Positions 25,753 to 35,572 of a stretch of DNA of 50,896 bases are shown here, one piece after another. A program made the position numbers and the translations under genes. Numbering within the stretch: position 1 is the stretch's first letter; every line of letters begins with the position of its first letter. A model generated the notes under the pieces. The model was not told the origin of the DNA and searched no databases. It saw nothing but the letters and a program-made list of their open reading frames with translations. The DNA is from an uncultured Clostridiaceae bacterium (GTDB taxonomy: Bacteria > Bacillota > Clostridia > TANB77 > CAG-508). The DNA lies in contig CATLFA010000009.1 in NCBI GenBank assembly GCA_949927585.1, positions 1-50,896 of the forward strand, given 5' to 3'.

Positions 25753-25864
25753 AATGTGAAAAATAATCATAAATTTGCCTATTTTCCTTGCAAATAAAAC
25801 ACACTAATGATAGAATTAACCTATAAAAATGGGATTATTATAAAAACGAAAGGAAAGCTCGAAA

Positions 25865-28328
25865 ATGGCCAAAAGAGGTAGAAAAAAACAAAAAAAAGTA
25901 AGTGTAGATGTAGCAGTAGTATCAATGATAATAATAAGTATTCTACTTGCAGTATTAATATATATGAAATCAGGTTTTATAGGTGAACATTTAAGCCCAG
26001 CCTTAGGTGGAATAATGGGAATAATAAAATACATAGTGCCAATTGGAATATTTGCAATAGCAATATATATTGGGGCACATAAAGAAAGACAATATTTATC
26101 AACAAAATTATTACAATACACAATATTTTTAGCATGTATTGCAATAATGCTTAGTGTATTCCAAATATCAGCAGGGCATATTAACATTTCTAAAGATATA
26201 ACAAAAATAATAGAACAAGCCTATTATTTAGGAGAAAGGGATATAGGAGGAGGAGTAATTCGGAACAGCACTTGCAGTACCACTAATTAACCTAATAGGT
26301 TCACTAGGAACTGTAATATTAACAATTGGTGTAGCAGTAGTAGTAGTAATATTTATGTTTGCAATAAAGCCATCAGAGTTAATAGCAAATGCAGTAGATA
26401 ATCTAGAAGAAAGAAGAGAAGAAAAGAAAAGAGATAGGAAAAAAGAAAGAAAAGAAGCAAAGTTAAATAATGTAGCACAAGTAGAAACAAGAAAAGAAAC
26501 AGCAAGAGAAAGAAGAATTCGCGAAAGAGAAGAAGCAAAAAGAAAAGCTATGGAAATTGATGAAAATCAATTAACAATAAACTTAAATGGTTTAGAAGAT
26601 AATAAAAAAATAAAAAAATATAATCATGATAAAGATGACCTAATACCTCTAGGTTTAGAAAATGAACCTTTTAAACCAAATGTTATTGAAAACAACTTAT
26701 TTAAACAAGAAGTAGAAACAAAAGAAGAAAAAGTAAAAGAAGTGTTAAATTTAGAACACACAAAAATAATAGAAGAAGACAACTACGAATTTCCACCAAT
26801 AGAACTTTTAAGCCAAGGAGAAACAAAAGGAATAAAGGGTGGAAAAAAAGCAGTAACAGACACAGCAACAAAACTTCAAAAAACTCTATATAGTTTTGGA
26901 GTATCAGCTAAGGTAGAAAATGTGTCAGTAGGACCAGCAATAACAAGATATGAATTAAAACCAGCAGAAGGTGTACGTGTTAGTAAAATAGCAAACTTAG
27001 CAGATGATATAGCTCTAAACCTAGCAGCAGAAAGCATAAGAATAGAAGCACCAATACCAGGGAAACAAGCAGTAGGAATAGAAATACCAAATAAAGAAAA
27101 TGAAGTGGTTCACTTTAGAGATATAGTAGATACTGAAAAATTTGCATCACATAAATCAAAATTAGCATTTGCATTAGGAAAAGACGTTGCAGGAGAAGAA
27201 ATAATAACAGATATAGCAAAAATGCCACATGTAATGATAGCAGGAGCAACAGGCTCAGGAAAGTCAGTATGTATAAACACATTAATATCAAGTATAATAT
27301 ATAAAGCAAAGCCAAGTGAAGTAAAACTAGTAATGGTAGACCCAAAAATAGTAGAACTATCAGTATATAATGGTATACCACACTTACTAATACCAGTAGT
27401 AACAGACCCAAGAAAAGCAGCAGGGGCATTAGCATGGGCAGTACAGGAAATGGAAAATAGGTATGCCACATTTGCAGCCAAAGGTGTAAGAGACCTAAAA
27501 GGATATAATGAAGCAGTAAAAAAAGAAAGTGAAATAGGAACACTTCCACACATAGTAATAATAATAGATGAGCTTGCAGACTTAATGATGGTAGCAAAAA
27601 ATGACGTAGAAGATGCAATATGTAGACTAGCACAAAAAGCAAGAGCTGCAGGAATGCACTTAGTAATAGCGACACAAAGACCATCAGTAGATGTAATAAC
27701 AGGTCTAATTAAAGCAAACATACCATCAAGAATAGCATTTGCAGTATCATCACAAGTAGACTCAAGAACAATACTAGACATGGTAGGAGCAGAAAAACTA
27801 CTAGGAAAAGGAGACATGCTATTCTACCCAGCAGGAGCACCAAAACCAGTAAGAATACAAGGAGCCTTCGTATCAGATAGCGAAGTAGAAAAAATAGTAG
27901 ACTTCGTAAAAACAGAAGGTGAACCAAAATATAATGAAGATATAATAGAAAGCATAGAAAATGCAAATAAATCAGATAGAGAAATGGTAGAAGAAGCTTC
28001 CGAAGATGACACCGACCCATTCCTAATGGACGCAATAGAAGTGGTAGTAGAAACAGGACAAGCCTCAACATCATTTATTCAAAGAAGATTCAAAGTAGGC
28101 TATGCAAGAGCAGGAAGAATAATAGACCAAATGGAAGAAAGAGGAATAATATCAGGTTACCAAGGAAGTAAACCACGCGAAGTGCTAATGAGCAAAGAAA
28201 GATGGCAAGAACTAAAAATGGGAACAACACAAGTAAGCACCCCAGCTGAACCAGTCTCAGAAGTAGCAAAAGCAATGGACACAATAAAGAAAATAGGAGC
28301 ACTAAATTCAAACCAAGAAGAATACTAA
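25865..28328 (+). CDS. DNA translocase FtsK/SpoIIIE, with a CGG +1 shift
   Basis: Septal DNA pump that moves the chromosome into the daughter cell or forespore. The N-terminus has a basic start and about four membrane helices; residues 1-132 (to ERDIGGGVI) are in the zero frame. CGG at 26261 then requires +1 to reach GTALAVPLINLIGSLGTVIL, the last helices. A charged linker (residues about 175-330), an alpha/beta motor and a gamma domain follow. Walker A is GATGSGKSV (around residue 458), Walker B IIIIDELADLMM, and the C-terminal winged helix reads SFIQRRFKVGYARAGRIIDQMEE. Without the shift only a 141-residue membrane stub would be made. Just before the site lies an RBS-like AGGAGGAGG. About 820 residues, normal for the family. 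Confidence 0.95.
26261..26263 (+). other. CGG +1 shift site in ftsK/spoIIIE
   Basis: ATT CGG AAC; skipping C26261 gives ATT GGA ACA. An AGGAGGAGG stretch ends 6 bases upstream and resembles the internal RBS that stimulates the prfB +1 shift. Confidence 0.85.
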
Positions 28329-28360
28329 ATTTCTAATACACAAAAGAAAGGTAAGAAAAA

Positions 28361-29989
28361 ATGCCAAAAGATATTTTTTCAAAAATAATAAAAGACTATA
28401 ATAACGAATTAGAAATAATACTAGAAAAGAAGGCTTTTTCAAGTGATGTAAAAAACCTTCTTTTAAGCATGCTATATAAAATTGAAAATGCTTATGAAGA
28501 CTACAAAAAAGTAAAGGTAAATGTATGTGAAAAAAAGCAATTTGCAGAAGAAATATTAGAAACAATAAAAGAAAAATGTGGCGAAATAGAAATAATAAAA
28601 CCACTTTCAGAAGAGGGGAAAAATCTATATGAAAACAATATAAATTGTATAGTAGACAAAGAAAATAAAAAAATAAAAACTTTTCAAAACGAAAAAAGTA
28701 TATTAGATGCAATTCTGCAAATGAGGCAACAAGACATACAACTAAATGAAAAATACGAACTAATAGAAAAGCCAATAAAAGAACTACTAAAAGTAGGAAA
28801 CAATATGAACTCATTAGAAGTAATAAGAGACTTCAATGGCTGGTCATGGGATATAACAACAATTGAAATGAAAAATATAATATATAATAAAGTATATCAA
28901 TTATTAATAATATTAGTAGGAAGCAAAATAATAGACACTTGGGTAAACAACAGAAAAAGCGAAGAAACAGAAGAAATTCCTAGTAATGTAATACTTAGTA
29001 GTAAATATAACGAAAACTATGGAATAACCAAAAAAGAAATGCAAGAACAAAAAGACTATGTAGAAGAAATAGTAACAAGATTTTATAAATTATATGGAAA
29101 AGAAAAAACAAAAAAATTCTTTGAAAGTTTAATACAAATAATCATACTAGAAAATTCAAAAAGTGATAAAGAATATAAAGAAAAAATAAGTAAAGAAATA
29201 GCAAAAATAAATGAAGAATTACAAAAAATGAAAAACAACAAAACATTTTTAGAAGAATTATCACTTCAAAAGAAAAAAATAACTAAACAAATAAAAGATA
29301 TAGATACAATATTAAACGATGAAAAAGCATTAAAAGAACAATATGAAAACACAAACAAAAAGCTTCCAAATAAAGAAAAAATATTTAGTGTAAGTCATTT
29401 CAAATTAATGTATAAAAAGCAAAGAGAAAAACTATTAAAAGAAATAAAAAACATAAATACAAAAATGGAACCCGAGCAATTTATAGAAATAAAAAGAACC
29501 ATGCAAGAAAAGTTAGAATTCTATGAACATATACAAATAGAAGAAATGAGTAATAAAAACACAGTAAGACTACTAAAAGAATTAGAAGAAATATTTTTAG
29601 AATGCATATTAGAAAAGATAGAAAAAGCAAATGAAAAAAGTCAAATAGAAAAAATAATATACGAATTAAGATACTACAAACTAATACCACCAATAGTAAC
29701 AAAAGAAACTGGGGAAATAGAAAGAAAACTAATAAAAAAAGTATGTGAACAAAAAATACTAACAAAATTTAGTGAAGATGAAGAAACAAATTATCAAATA
29801 TTAAAACAGATATTTACAAGCAAAATAATAGACTTAAGTGAAACCGTATACACACTGAAATATACAAAAGGAATACTAACCCTAAACATATATGACGGAA
29901 ACACGCACGATGAAACAAAGCAAATCCAAATAACCGAGAAAACCGAACTAAGCGTAAAACTAAACAAAAAAATAAAAATATGGCAATAA
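28361..29989 (+). CDS. Large coiled-coil hypothetical protein
   Basis: A 542-residue soluble protein, highly charged, with long helical stretches (residues about 240-400, e.g. KEKISKEIAKINEELQKMKN and KAKEQYENTNKK-like segments). No signal peptide, membrane helix or enzyme motif is visible. It starts 33 bases after ftsK and probably shares its transcript. AAAGAAAGG serves as RBS. No CGG is present. It is probably a structural or regulatory protein, but I cannot assign a family. The final 60 residues are beta-rich (YTLKYTKGILTLNIYDGNTHD). Confidence 0.7.
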   Translation: MPKDIFSKIIKDYNNELEIILEKKAFSSDVKNLLLSMLYKIENAYEDYKKVKVNVCEKKQFAEEILETIKEKCGEIEIIKPLSEEGKNLYENNINCIVDKENKKIKTFQNEKSILDAILQMRQQDIQLNEKYELIEKPIKELLKVGNNMNSLEVIRDFNGWSWDITTIEMKNIIYNKVYQLLIILVGSKIIDTWVNNRKSEETEEIPSNVILSSKYNENYGITKKEMQEQKDYVEEIVTRFYKLYGKEKTKKFFESLIQIIILENSKSDKEYKEKISKEIAKINEELQKMKNNKTFLEELSLQKKKITKQIKDIDTILNDEKALKEQYENTNKKLPNKEKIFSVSHFKLMYKKQREKLLKEIKNINTKMEPEQFIEIKRTMQEKLEFYEHIQIEEMSNKNTVRLLKELEEIFLECILEKIEKANEKSQIEKIIYELRYYKLIPPIVTKETGEIERKLIKKVCEQKILTKFSEDEETNYQILKQIFTSKIIDLSETVYTLKYTKGILTLNIYDGNTHDETKQIQITEKTELSVKLNKKIKIWQ

Positions 29990-29992
29990 ATC

Positions 29993-30142
29993 AGCCAAAA
30001 GGGACGTCCTTTTTTAAAAAAAATTGCTAAAACGGACACTCCTTCAAAATAGTATTAAAAATAAACATAAACAAATTAATATAATTTGTTAAAAGGTTGT
30101 CCCTTTTAGCAAAAATTTTCGAAAAAGGGGCGTCCCTTTTGG
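29993..30142 (+). repeat. Nested REP-like inverted repeat
   Basis: Outer arms CCAAAAGGGACG and CGTCCCTTTTGG are perfect complements; inside them TTGCTAAAACGGAC faces GTCCCTTTTAGCAA with one mismatch. The cores match the GGGACG of the REP family. The right edge touches the RBS of the beta-CASP gene, so folding could influence its translation. Confidence 0.75.
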
Positions 30143-30157
30143 AAAGGAAGAATTTTT

Positions 30158-31811
30158 ATGAAAATTACTTTTTTAGGAGCAACTAAAACTGTTACTGGCT
30201 CTAACTTTTTAGTAGAAGCGGCAGGTAAAAAGTTTTTGGTTGATTGTGGAATGTATCAAGGTGCAGCGCAAGATGAATGGGAGAATTCATCACCTTTTGC
30301 ATTCGATGTAAATGAATTAGATTTCATGCTACTTACTCATGCACACATAGACCACTCAGGAAGAATACCAAAACTATATAATGAAGGTTTTAGAAAACCT
30401 ATATATGCTACAAAAGCAACTTGTGATTTATGTTCTATAATGTTACCAGACAGTCGGACACATTCAAGAAATGGAAATTGAGTGGAAAAATAAGAAAAGA
30501 GTAAGAAAAGGCTTGGACCCAATTCCACCACTTTATACAGCAGAAGAAGCACTAAAGAGTTTAGAAGTATTTTGCCCAGTAAAATATGATGACATAATAG
30601 ATATAGATGAAAATATACATGTACGTTTCAATGATGCAGGACATATGTTAGGCTCAGCTATTATTGAAATATGGGCATACGAAAATGGAAAAAGAACAAA
30701 GGCAGTATTTACAGGTGATTTAGGAAATAACGATATACCATTATTATCTGAGCCAACTATGATAGAAGATACAGACTATTTAGTAATGGAATCAACCTAT
30801 GGTGGAAGACTTCATAATAGAGATGAAAATAAAGCAACTGAATTTTTAAAGATAGTTTCAGAAACCTTAGACAAAGGAGGAACAGTTGTAATTCCTTCAT
30901 TTGCAGTAGGAAGAACACAAGAAATACTATATGAACTAAATCAATTAAAAGAAATAATACAAGATGAGGATTTTAGAAAAAAATATGAAACTTTAATGAG
31001 AGTACCAGTATATGTAGATAGTCCTCTTGCAATATCTGCAACAGAGATATTTAAAGATAATATGGAATTATTTGATGAACAAACACAAGAAATAATGAGA
31101 AGCGGAGATAACCCATTAGAATTTCCAGGGCTTCAGTTCACAAGAACAGCAGAAGAATCAAAAGAGCTAAATGCAAAAAACGAATCATCAATAATAATAT
31201 CAGCTAGTGGAATGTGTGAAGTAGGAAGAATAAAACATCACTTAAAACATAACCTTTGGAATCCAAACAGTACAATACTATTTGTAGGGTACCAAGCACC
31301 AGGAACCCTAGGAAGAAAAATAGTAGATGGAGCAAAAACAGTAAAACTATTTGGCGAAGAAATAGCCGTAAATGCAAGAATAGAATATATAGAAGGGTAC
31401 TCAGGCCATGCAGACCAAGAATGGCTACTAAACTTCATATATTCATTTATAACAAAACCAAAAGCAGTATTCTTAGTACATGGAGAGCCAGAAGGCCAAG
31501 TGGTACTAAAACAAGAAATACAAGGAACAATCGAAATACCAGTAATAATACCAGAATATGGCGAACAATATGAACTAAATGAAGAAGTACAAAGATTAGG
31601 AAGAGTAAAAGGAACAAAACAACGCGAAAAACAATATATACGCTTAGAAGTATTAGGAAGAATACAAACACTAAAAGAAGAACTAGAAGATATGAGCACA
31701 ATAGTAAAAGAAGAAATGCTAAATGAAGATGCAAACGATGGGGATATAGAAAAATTAAATGATAAAATAAAAGAACTAGAACAGCAAATTGTAAGAATAG
31801 TGGAAGGTTAA
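30158..31811 (+). CDS. Metallo-beta-lactamase/beta-CASP RNA nuclease, with a CGG +1 shift
   Basis: Ysh1/CPSF73-type exonuclease. The N-terminal MBL domain carries the zinc motif THAHIDHSG (His 61, 63, Asp 65, His 66) after VTGSNFLVE and LVDCGMYQG. The zero frame ends with CSIMLPDS at residue 99; CGG at 30455 requires +1 to GHIQEMEIEWKNKKRVRKG. The rest has the beta-CASP blocks (DTDYLVMESTYGGRLH, VVIPSFAVGRTQEILYEL, YVDSPLAISATEIF, IIISASGMCEVGRIKHHL, GYSGHADQEWL, FLVHGEPEGQ). Homologues have an uninterrupted DSxHIQE here. Length about 550 agrees with the family. It likely acts in RNA decay or processing. Confidence 0.95.
30455..30457 (+). other. CGG +1 shift site in the beta-CASP nuclease gene
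   Basis: AGT CGG ACA; skipping C30455 gives AGT GGA CAC and the PDSGHIQEME motif. Confidence 0.85.
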
Positions 31812-31813
31812 TT

Positions 31814-31876
31814 CACATTTGGGACGTTTCCTTTTGGGATATTTGGTACAAGTGGGGTATCTGTCACTTTTGGAAA
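31814..31876 (+). repeat. REP-like repeat after the beta-CASP gene
   Basis: Contains GGGACGTTTCCTTTTGGGAT and GGGGTATCTGTCACTTTTGGA, the same two blocks seen at 37006 and 33519. Confidence 0.75.
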
Positions 31877-31887
31877 CCAATAAAATA

Positions 31888-31925
31888 GATGTAGGGGGCG
31901 ATTAGCAATCGCCCGCTCTTCAAAG
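31888..31925 (+). repeat. TGTAGGGGGCGATTAGCAATCGCC-type repeat
   Basis: GGGCGATT and AATCGCCC form a short perfect hairpin around AGC. The same sequence with changes is found near 38210 and 39230. Confidence 0.65.
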
Positions 31926-32026
31926 CAATACCCTAAAAATCTAATATTAAATTTTTAATAAAGAAATATGTAATAAATTAAATAATAAAAAAGAACAAAT
32001 AAACGCAAAGAATCCAAGAAGACAAA

Positions 32027-32154
32027 ATGTCAAGAGAAGAAATTATATATCTAAAAGGAAATAACGGACAATTAGAACAAACAGAAGATGAAAATATAAA
32101 AAAGAAGTAGAAAAACTAATATACGCAAAAAGCCCAGACTGTATAATCAACTAA
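32027..32154 (+). pseudogene. Possible broken short ORF in the gap before the GH15 gene
   Basis: ATG 32027 opens MSREEIIYLKGNNGQLEQTE and ends at TAG near 32109; one added base in the A-run at about 32098-32104 would join it to EVEKLIYAKSPDCIIN ending at TAA 32154. It looks like a 42-residue small protein broken in a homopolymer. There is no good RBS. The remaining bases of 31926-32247 are AT-rich with a copy of a CTTCGAAGAAATT... CCAACTTCTAACTTC stretch that recurs near 4590; I see no other gene. Confidence 0.3.
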
Positions 32155-32247
32155 AGAAAAGAAGAAAAAGATGAGAAAAAGAGGGATACTTCGAAGAAAT
32201 TACCAAGAATCCAACTTCTAACTTCTAATAAAAAAATGGAGTAAAAT

Positions 32248-34248
32248 ATGGAAAACAAATATTACAATGAAGCAATAATAGGAAATAAAAACATAGTAGC
32301 AAGCTTTAGTAAAAAGGGAGAAATGCTAAGGCTTTTTTACCCTACAAGAGATTATAGGCAGTTTATAGAAACTATCCATACAGGTTTAAAAGTAAATGAT
32401 TCAGCTATAATATACTTACATGAAGATATAAACAATGAATATGAGCAATATTACACGCAAAACACAAACATAATAAATACAAAAATAAAAAACACATACT
32501 TTAACCTATCAATATTACAAACAGACTTTGTGCCAATTAAAAAAGATATCATAATAAAAAAACTAACATTTACAAATGAAAACACAATAGACCTAAATGT
32601 AAACTTTCTAATATATTCAAAACTATTATCAAACAATAACAATATGGTAGGCTCAAAAGTAGAAAACGATATATTAATGCAATATAGCCACGACTATACA
32701 TTTAGCATTTTTTCAAAGACACCAATACTATCATATCGCCTAAACAATAGTGATGAAGATATAAAGTCAGGTATATTACACGATAAAGACTACATAGGAA
32801 TGGCAAACGATTCAGCAGTAAGTTTTGATATAGGAATGCTAAAACCAGGAGAAAGTAAAGAAATAGAAATATTTATTCATATAAATGAGAATAATGAAAA
32901 ATATAAATTTGATAAGATAATAGAAGAAATAGAGAGAATAAGAAAAACAGATACAAAAGAAGAACTAGAAAACACAAAAAAATATTGGGAACAATTTGTA
33001 AAAAATCATGACGGACTACAAATATTTACAAAAGAAGAAAAATGGCAAAAACTTATCACAGGAGAAGAACAAACAAACGAAAACACATACAAAAAATACC
33101 TAGAAATGCGAAAAGTATATGCACGAAGCATACTACTATTTCCACTACTATCAAATGAAGAAACAGGAGGAATATCAGCTGCAATAGAAATAGACGAAGC
33201 ACGCACAAAAAGTGGGAGATACTCATATTGCTGGCCACGAGACGCAGTATTTTTGAGCAAAGCATTAGATATACTAAAAATGCAAGAGCAAACCACAAAA
33301 TTTTACACAAACTTCAGTAAACAAACCCAAAGCAAAAACGGAATGTGGGAACAACGTTTCTACACAGACGCAAGACTAGCACCATGCTGGGGCTACCAAA
33401 TAGACGAAACCGCAAGCATAATATATGGGGTATACGAACACTACAAAGTAACAAAAGACAAAAACTTTCTAAAACAAACCCACGAAATGTGCCAGAAAGC
33501 AACGGAAGCACTAACCAAGTTCCCATTGGAGACGTTTCCTAATGGGAAATCTGTCACTTTTGAGAACTTCCCTTTTAGAAACGTCCCTAATGAGAAGTCT
33601 GTCACTTTTGGGAACTGCAACAGTGAAGAAAGATTTATAACACATGAAAGTTACGACTTATGGGAAATGAATGAAGGAATACATTTATACTCACTAAGTG
33701 CAATATATGCAGCATTTAAATCAATGGCTCAAATAAAAAGAGAACTTAATATAGTAGAAGGAATAGAAGAACTAGAGAATAACGCAGAGAAAATAAAAGA
33801 ATATTGTATAAATAATTTTTATGACGAAAACACTAAAACACTTAAAAGAAGTAATAAAGATAATATAACAGACATAAGCATGCTAGGTGCAGTAGTACCA
33901 TTTGAAATGATAGATAAAAATAGCGAAATAGTAAAAAACACAATAGAAAAAATAGACCTAAACTTAAGAACTTACACAGGCGGATATATAAGGTTTGAAA
34001 ATGATAACTACTTAGGTGGAAACAACCCATGGGTAATATCAACACTTTGGATGGCATTATATAATATAGAAAACCAAAAATTAGAAGAAGCAAGAAAACA
34101 AATAGAATTTGTAATAAAAACAGCAACAAATAATGGCTTCTTAGCAGAACAAATAGATAATGAAACAATGGGGGCAAAATGGGTAATAGGTTTAGGATGG
34201 TCACATGCAATGTATATAATTGCATTGGAAAGTTTATTGGAAATATAA
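32248..34248 (+). CDS. Glycoside hydrolase family 15 (glucoamylase-like) with an internal REP insertion
   Basis: Inverting alpha-glucan hydrolase of the bacterial GH15 type: an N-terminal beta-sandwich (residues 1-260) and an (alpha/alpha)6 barrel. Barrel motifs are GRYSYCWPRDAVFLSKAL, WEQRFYTDARLAPCWGYQIDETASIIYGVYEHY, ESYDLWEMNEGIHLYSLSAIYAAF (likely catalytic acid) and the C-terminal GGNNPWVISTLWMALY. No signal peptide, so it is cytoplasmic and would act on internal glucans. Bases 33519-33620 code for FPLETFPNGKSVTFENF and FRNVPNEKSVTFGN, two copies of a REP-like unit placed in frame, adding about 34 residues just ahead of the ESYDLWE motif. The RBS is weak (TGGAG). Confidence 0.9.
   Translation: MENKYYNEAIIGNKNIVASFSKKGEMLRLFYPTRDYRQFIETIHTGLKVNDSAIIYLHEDINNEYEQYYTQNTNIINTKIKNTYFNLSILQTDFVPIKKDIIIKKLTFTNENTIDLNVNFLIYSKLLSNNNNMVGSKVENDILMQYSHDYTFSIFSKTPILSYRLNNSDEDIKSGILHDKDYIGMANDSAVSFDIGMLKPGESKEIEIFIHINENNEKYKFDKIIEEIERIRKTDTKEELENTKKYWEQFVKNHDGLQIFTKEEKWQKLITGEEQTNENTYKKYLEMRKVYARSILLFPLLSNEETGGISAAIEIDEARTKSGRYSYCWPRDAVFLSKALDILKMQEQTTKFYTNFSKQTQSKNGMWEQRFYTDARLAPCWGYQIDETASIIYGVYEHYKVTKDKNFLKQTHEMCQKATEALTKFPLETFPNGKSVTFENFPFRNVPNEKSVTFGNCNSEERFITHESYDLWEMNEGIHLYSLSAIYAAFKSMAQIKRELNIVEGIEELENNAEKIKEYCINNFYDENTKTLKRSNKDNITDISMLGAVVPFEMIDKNSEIVKNTIEKIDLNLRTYTGGYIRFENDNYLGGNNPWVISTLWMALYNIENQKLEEARKQIEFVIKTATNNGFLAEQIDNETMGAKWVIGLGWSHAMYIIALESLLEI
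33519..33620 (+). repeat. Two tandem REP-like units inside the GH15 coding sequence
   Basis: Unit 1 holds TTCCCATTGGAGACGTTTCC and AAATCTGTCACTTTTGAGAA; unit 2 holds TTCCCTTTTAGAAACGTCCC and AAGTCTGTCACTTTTGGGAA. These match the intergenic copies at 31814 and 37006. The insert keeps the reading frame and has no stop. Confidence 0.85.
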
Positions 34249-34524
34249 TTTGTAATATTAAAAGAGTTGGTAATTATGGAAAGAATTAATAAAAATATAG
34301 GAAGAAAAAATGGATTAAGAATACCAAATATGATTCCAAAACAAAATCAAATAGTGAATCACAATAAGCAAAAATAGAAATATCAAAAGCAGTTTAACAA
34401 GTACAAAATAATAAATATAAAACTGAAGATGAAATTGTATTGGAACATACAAATACATCAATGGCAAAAGTAAAAAAATATATTTAAAAAGATAATAAAT
34501 AAAATAAAACAAATATTATCATAA

Positions 34525-34560
34525 TGTCTCAATTAGAATAGTCCCTTTTGGGACACAACT
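34525..34560 (+). repeat. Diverged REP-like fragment
   Basis: TAGTCCCTTTTGGGACACAA contains the GTCCCTTTTGGGAC core as a small palindrome. Confidence 0.55.
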
Positions 34561-34589
34561 AATTAAAATTTACTATTAAATAGAATAAG

Positions 34590-34624
34590 ACCACTCTAAG
34601 CAGAATCATTGGAGTGGTACTTTA
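34590..34624 (+). terminator. Possible terminator
   Basis: ACCACTC and GAGTGGT pair around a 15-base loop; ACTTTATTTG follows. Confidence 0.5.
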
Positions 34625-34760
34625 TTTGTACACTTAAAAAAATATATAATATGAATTTGTCAAAAATACTAGTATTTAACATAAAAGTATGATATATTTC
34701 TGGTATGTTCTTAAGGGGCAAGGAACAAATCTAGTATATGGAAAGGCACGGTGAAGTTAA

Positions 34761-35567
34761 ATGCCCCGTATGAAAAGAAAAATATCAGTATCAAAAGTAT
34801 ATCATATAATAATAAGAGGAATAAATAAACAAGATATACTTTTAGAAAAACAAGATTTCAGAAAATTTAGAAAAGAAATAAAAAGAGTAAAGGAAAAATA
34901 CAAACTTGAAATATATTCGTATGCATTAATGAGTAACCATGTTCATATGGTTATAGAGGATGAAAATGGGAATTTATCAACTGCAATACAAAGTTTAACA
35001 ATAAGCTATTCTAATTATTTCAATAAGAAATATGAAAGAATAGGCCATTTATTTGAGAATAGGTTTAAAAGTCATGCAATAGAAAATGAAAATTACCTAA
35101 AAAATGTAGTTAGATATATTCATAAAAATCCAGAAATTGCAGGAATAAAGAAGTATTTATGGACAAGCTATTATGAATATATAAAAAACAATCCTAAATT
35201 AATAAATCCTAAACAAGTTATGAATATATTTAATAATAATATAGAAAATTTTATAATATTTCATGAGATATATGAAAAAAAACAAGATTATGATAAAAAT
35301 TATGAAATGATTTATAAATTACAAGATGAAGAAGCAATAAAAATAATTAAAGAAATAACAAATGAATGTAATTTAATAAAAATTCAAAATTATGAATCAG
35401 CAGATAAGAAACAAGCTATTAATAAAATACTAAAAATAGAAGGAATAACAAAAGTACAAATAGCTAGAATATTAGGAATTAACAGAAAAACAATAGAAAG
35501 AATAGGAAAGGAGATGTACCAAAAGGGACAGATTACCCAAAAGGAAACGTCCCCAATGGACAAATAA
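34761..35567 (+). CDS. REP-associated tyrosine transposase (RAYT, Y1_Tnp)
   Basis: Single-strand HUH/Y1-type transposase related to IS200/IS605 TnpA. Residues 1-20 give MPRMKRKISVSKVYHIIIRG and the HUH metal motif is SNHVHMVIE (about residue 56), followed by YSNYFNKKYERIGHLFENRFKS with the catalytic tyrosine region, and VVRYIHKNPEIAG. The C-terminal half has a helix-turn-helix-like segment (GITKVQIARILGINRKTIERIG). Such enzymes mobilise REP sequences in trans, and REP copies are scattered around it here. The last 15 codons (QKGQITQKETSPMDK) are themselves a REP-like repeat. It ends 5 bases before radA, placing an element between radA and its original promoter. Confidence 0.92.
   Translation: MPRMKRKISVSKVYHIIIRGINKQDILLEKQDFRKFRKEIKRVKEKYKLEIYSYALMSNHVHMVIEDENGNLSTAIQSLTISYSNYFNKKYERIGHLFENRFKSHAIENENYLKNVVRYIHKNPEIAGIKKYLWTSYYEYIKNNPKLINPKQVMNIFNNNIENFIIFHEIYEKKQDYDKNYEMIYKLQDEEAIKIIKEITNECNLIKIQNYESADKKQAINKILKIEGITKVQIARILGINRKTIERIGKEMYQKGQITQKETSPMDK
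35519..35565 (+). repeat. REP-like repeat forming the 3' end of the RAYT gene
   Basis: CCAAAAGGGACAGATTACCC and AAAAGGAAACGTCCCCAATG are the reverse complement of the copies at 22340 and 23663. It codes for the last residues of the transposase and sits directly before radA. Confidence 0.85.
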
Positions 35568-35572
35568 GAAAA

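Larger units (their letters stand above)
34249..34760 (+). other. 512-base gap between GH15 and the RAYT gene
   Basis: Holds a possible 33-codon ORF (ATG 34276 to TAG 34377, MERINKNIGRKNGLRIPN...) whose frame-shifted continuation may reach VLEHTNTSMAKVKKYI near 34486, so it may be a gene remnant. A REP-like fragment follows at 34525, then a hairpin at 34590. The last 100 bases before the RAYT gene contain GGGGCAAGGAAC and GGCACGGTGAAGTTAAATGCC, with a GGCA...TGCC pairing over the start region. No confident gene is seen. Confidence 0.4.

Noticed and set aside
31256..31573. Arg-rich ORF inside the beta-CASP gene and many Leu/Phe-rich ORFs on the opposite strands of core genes
   Set aside because: They overlap well-identified genes, lack RBSs and have shadow-frame composition.
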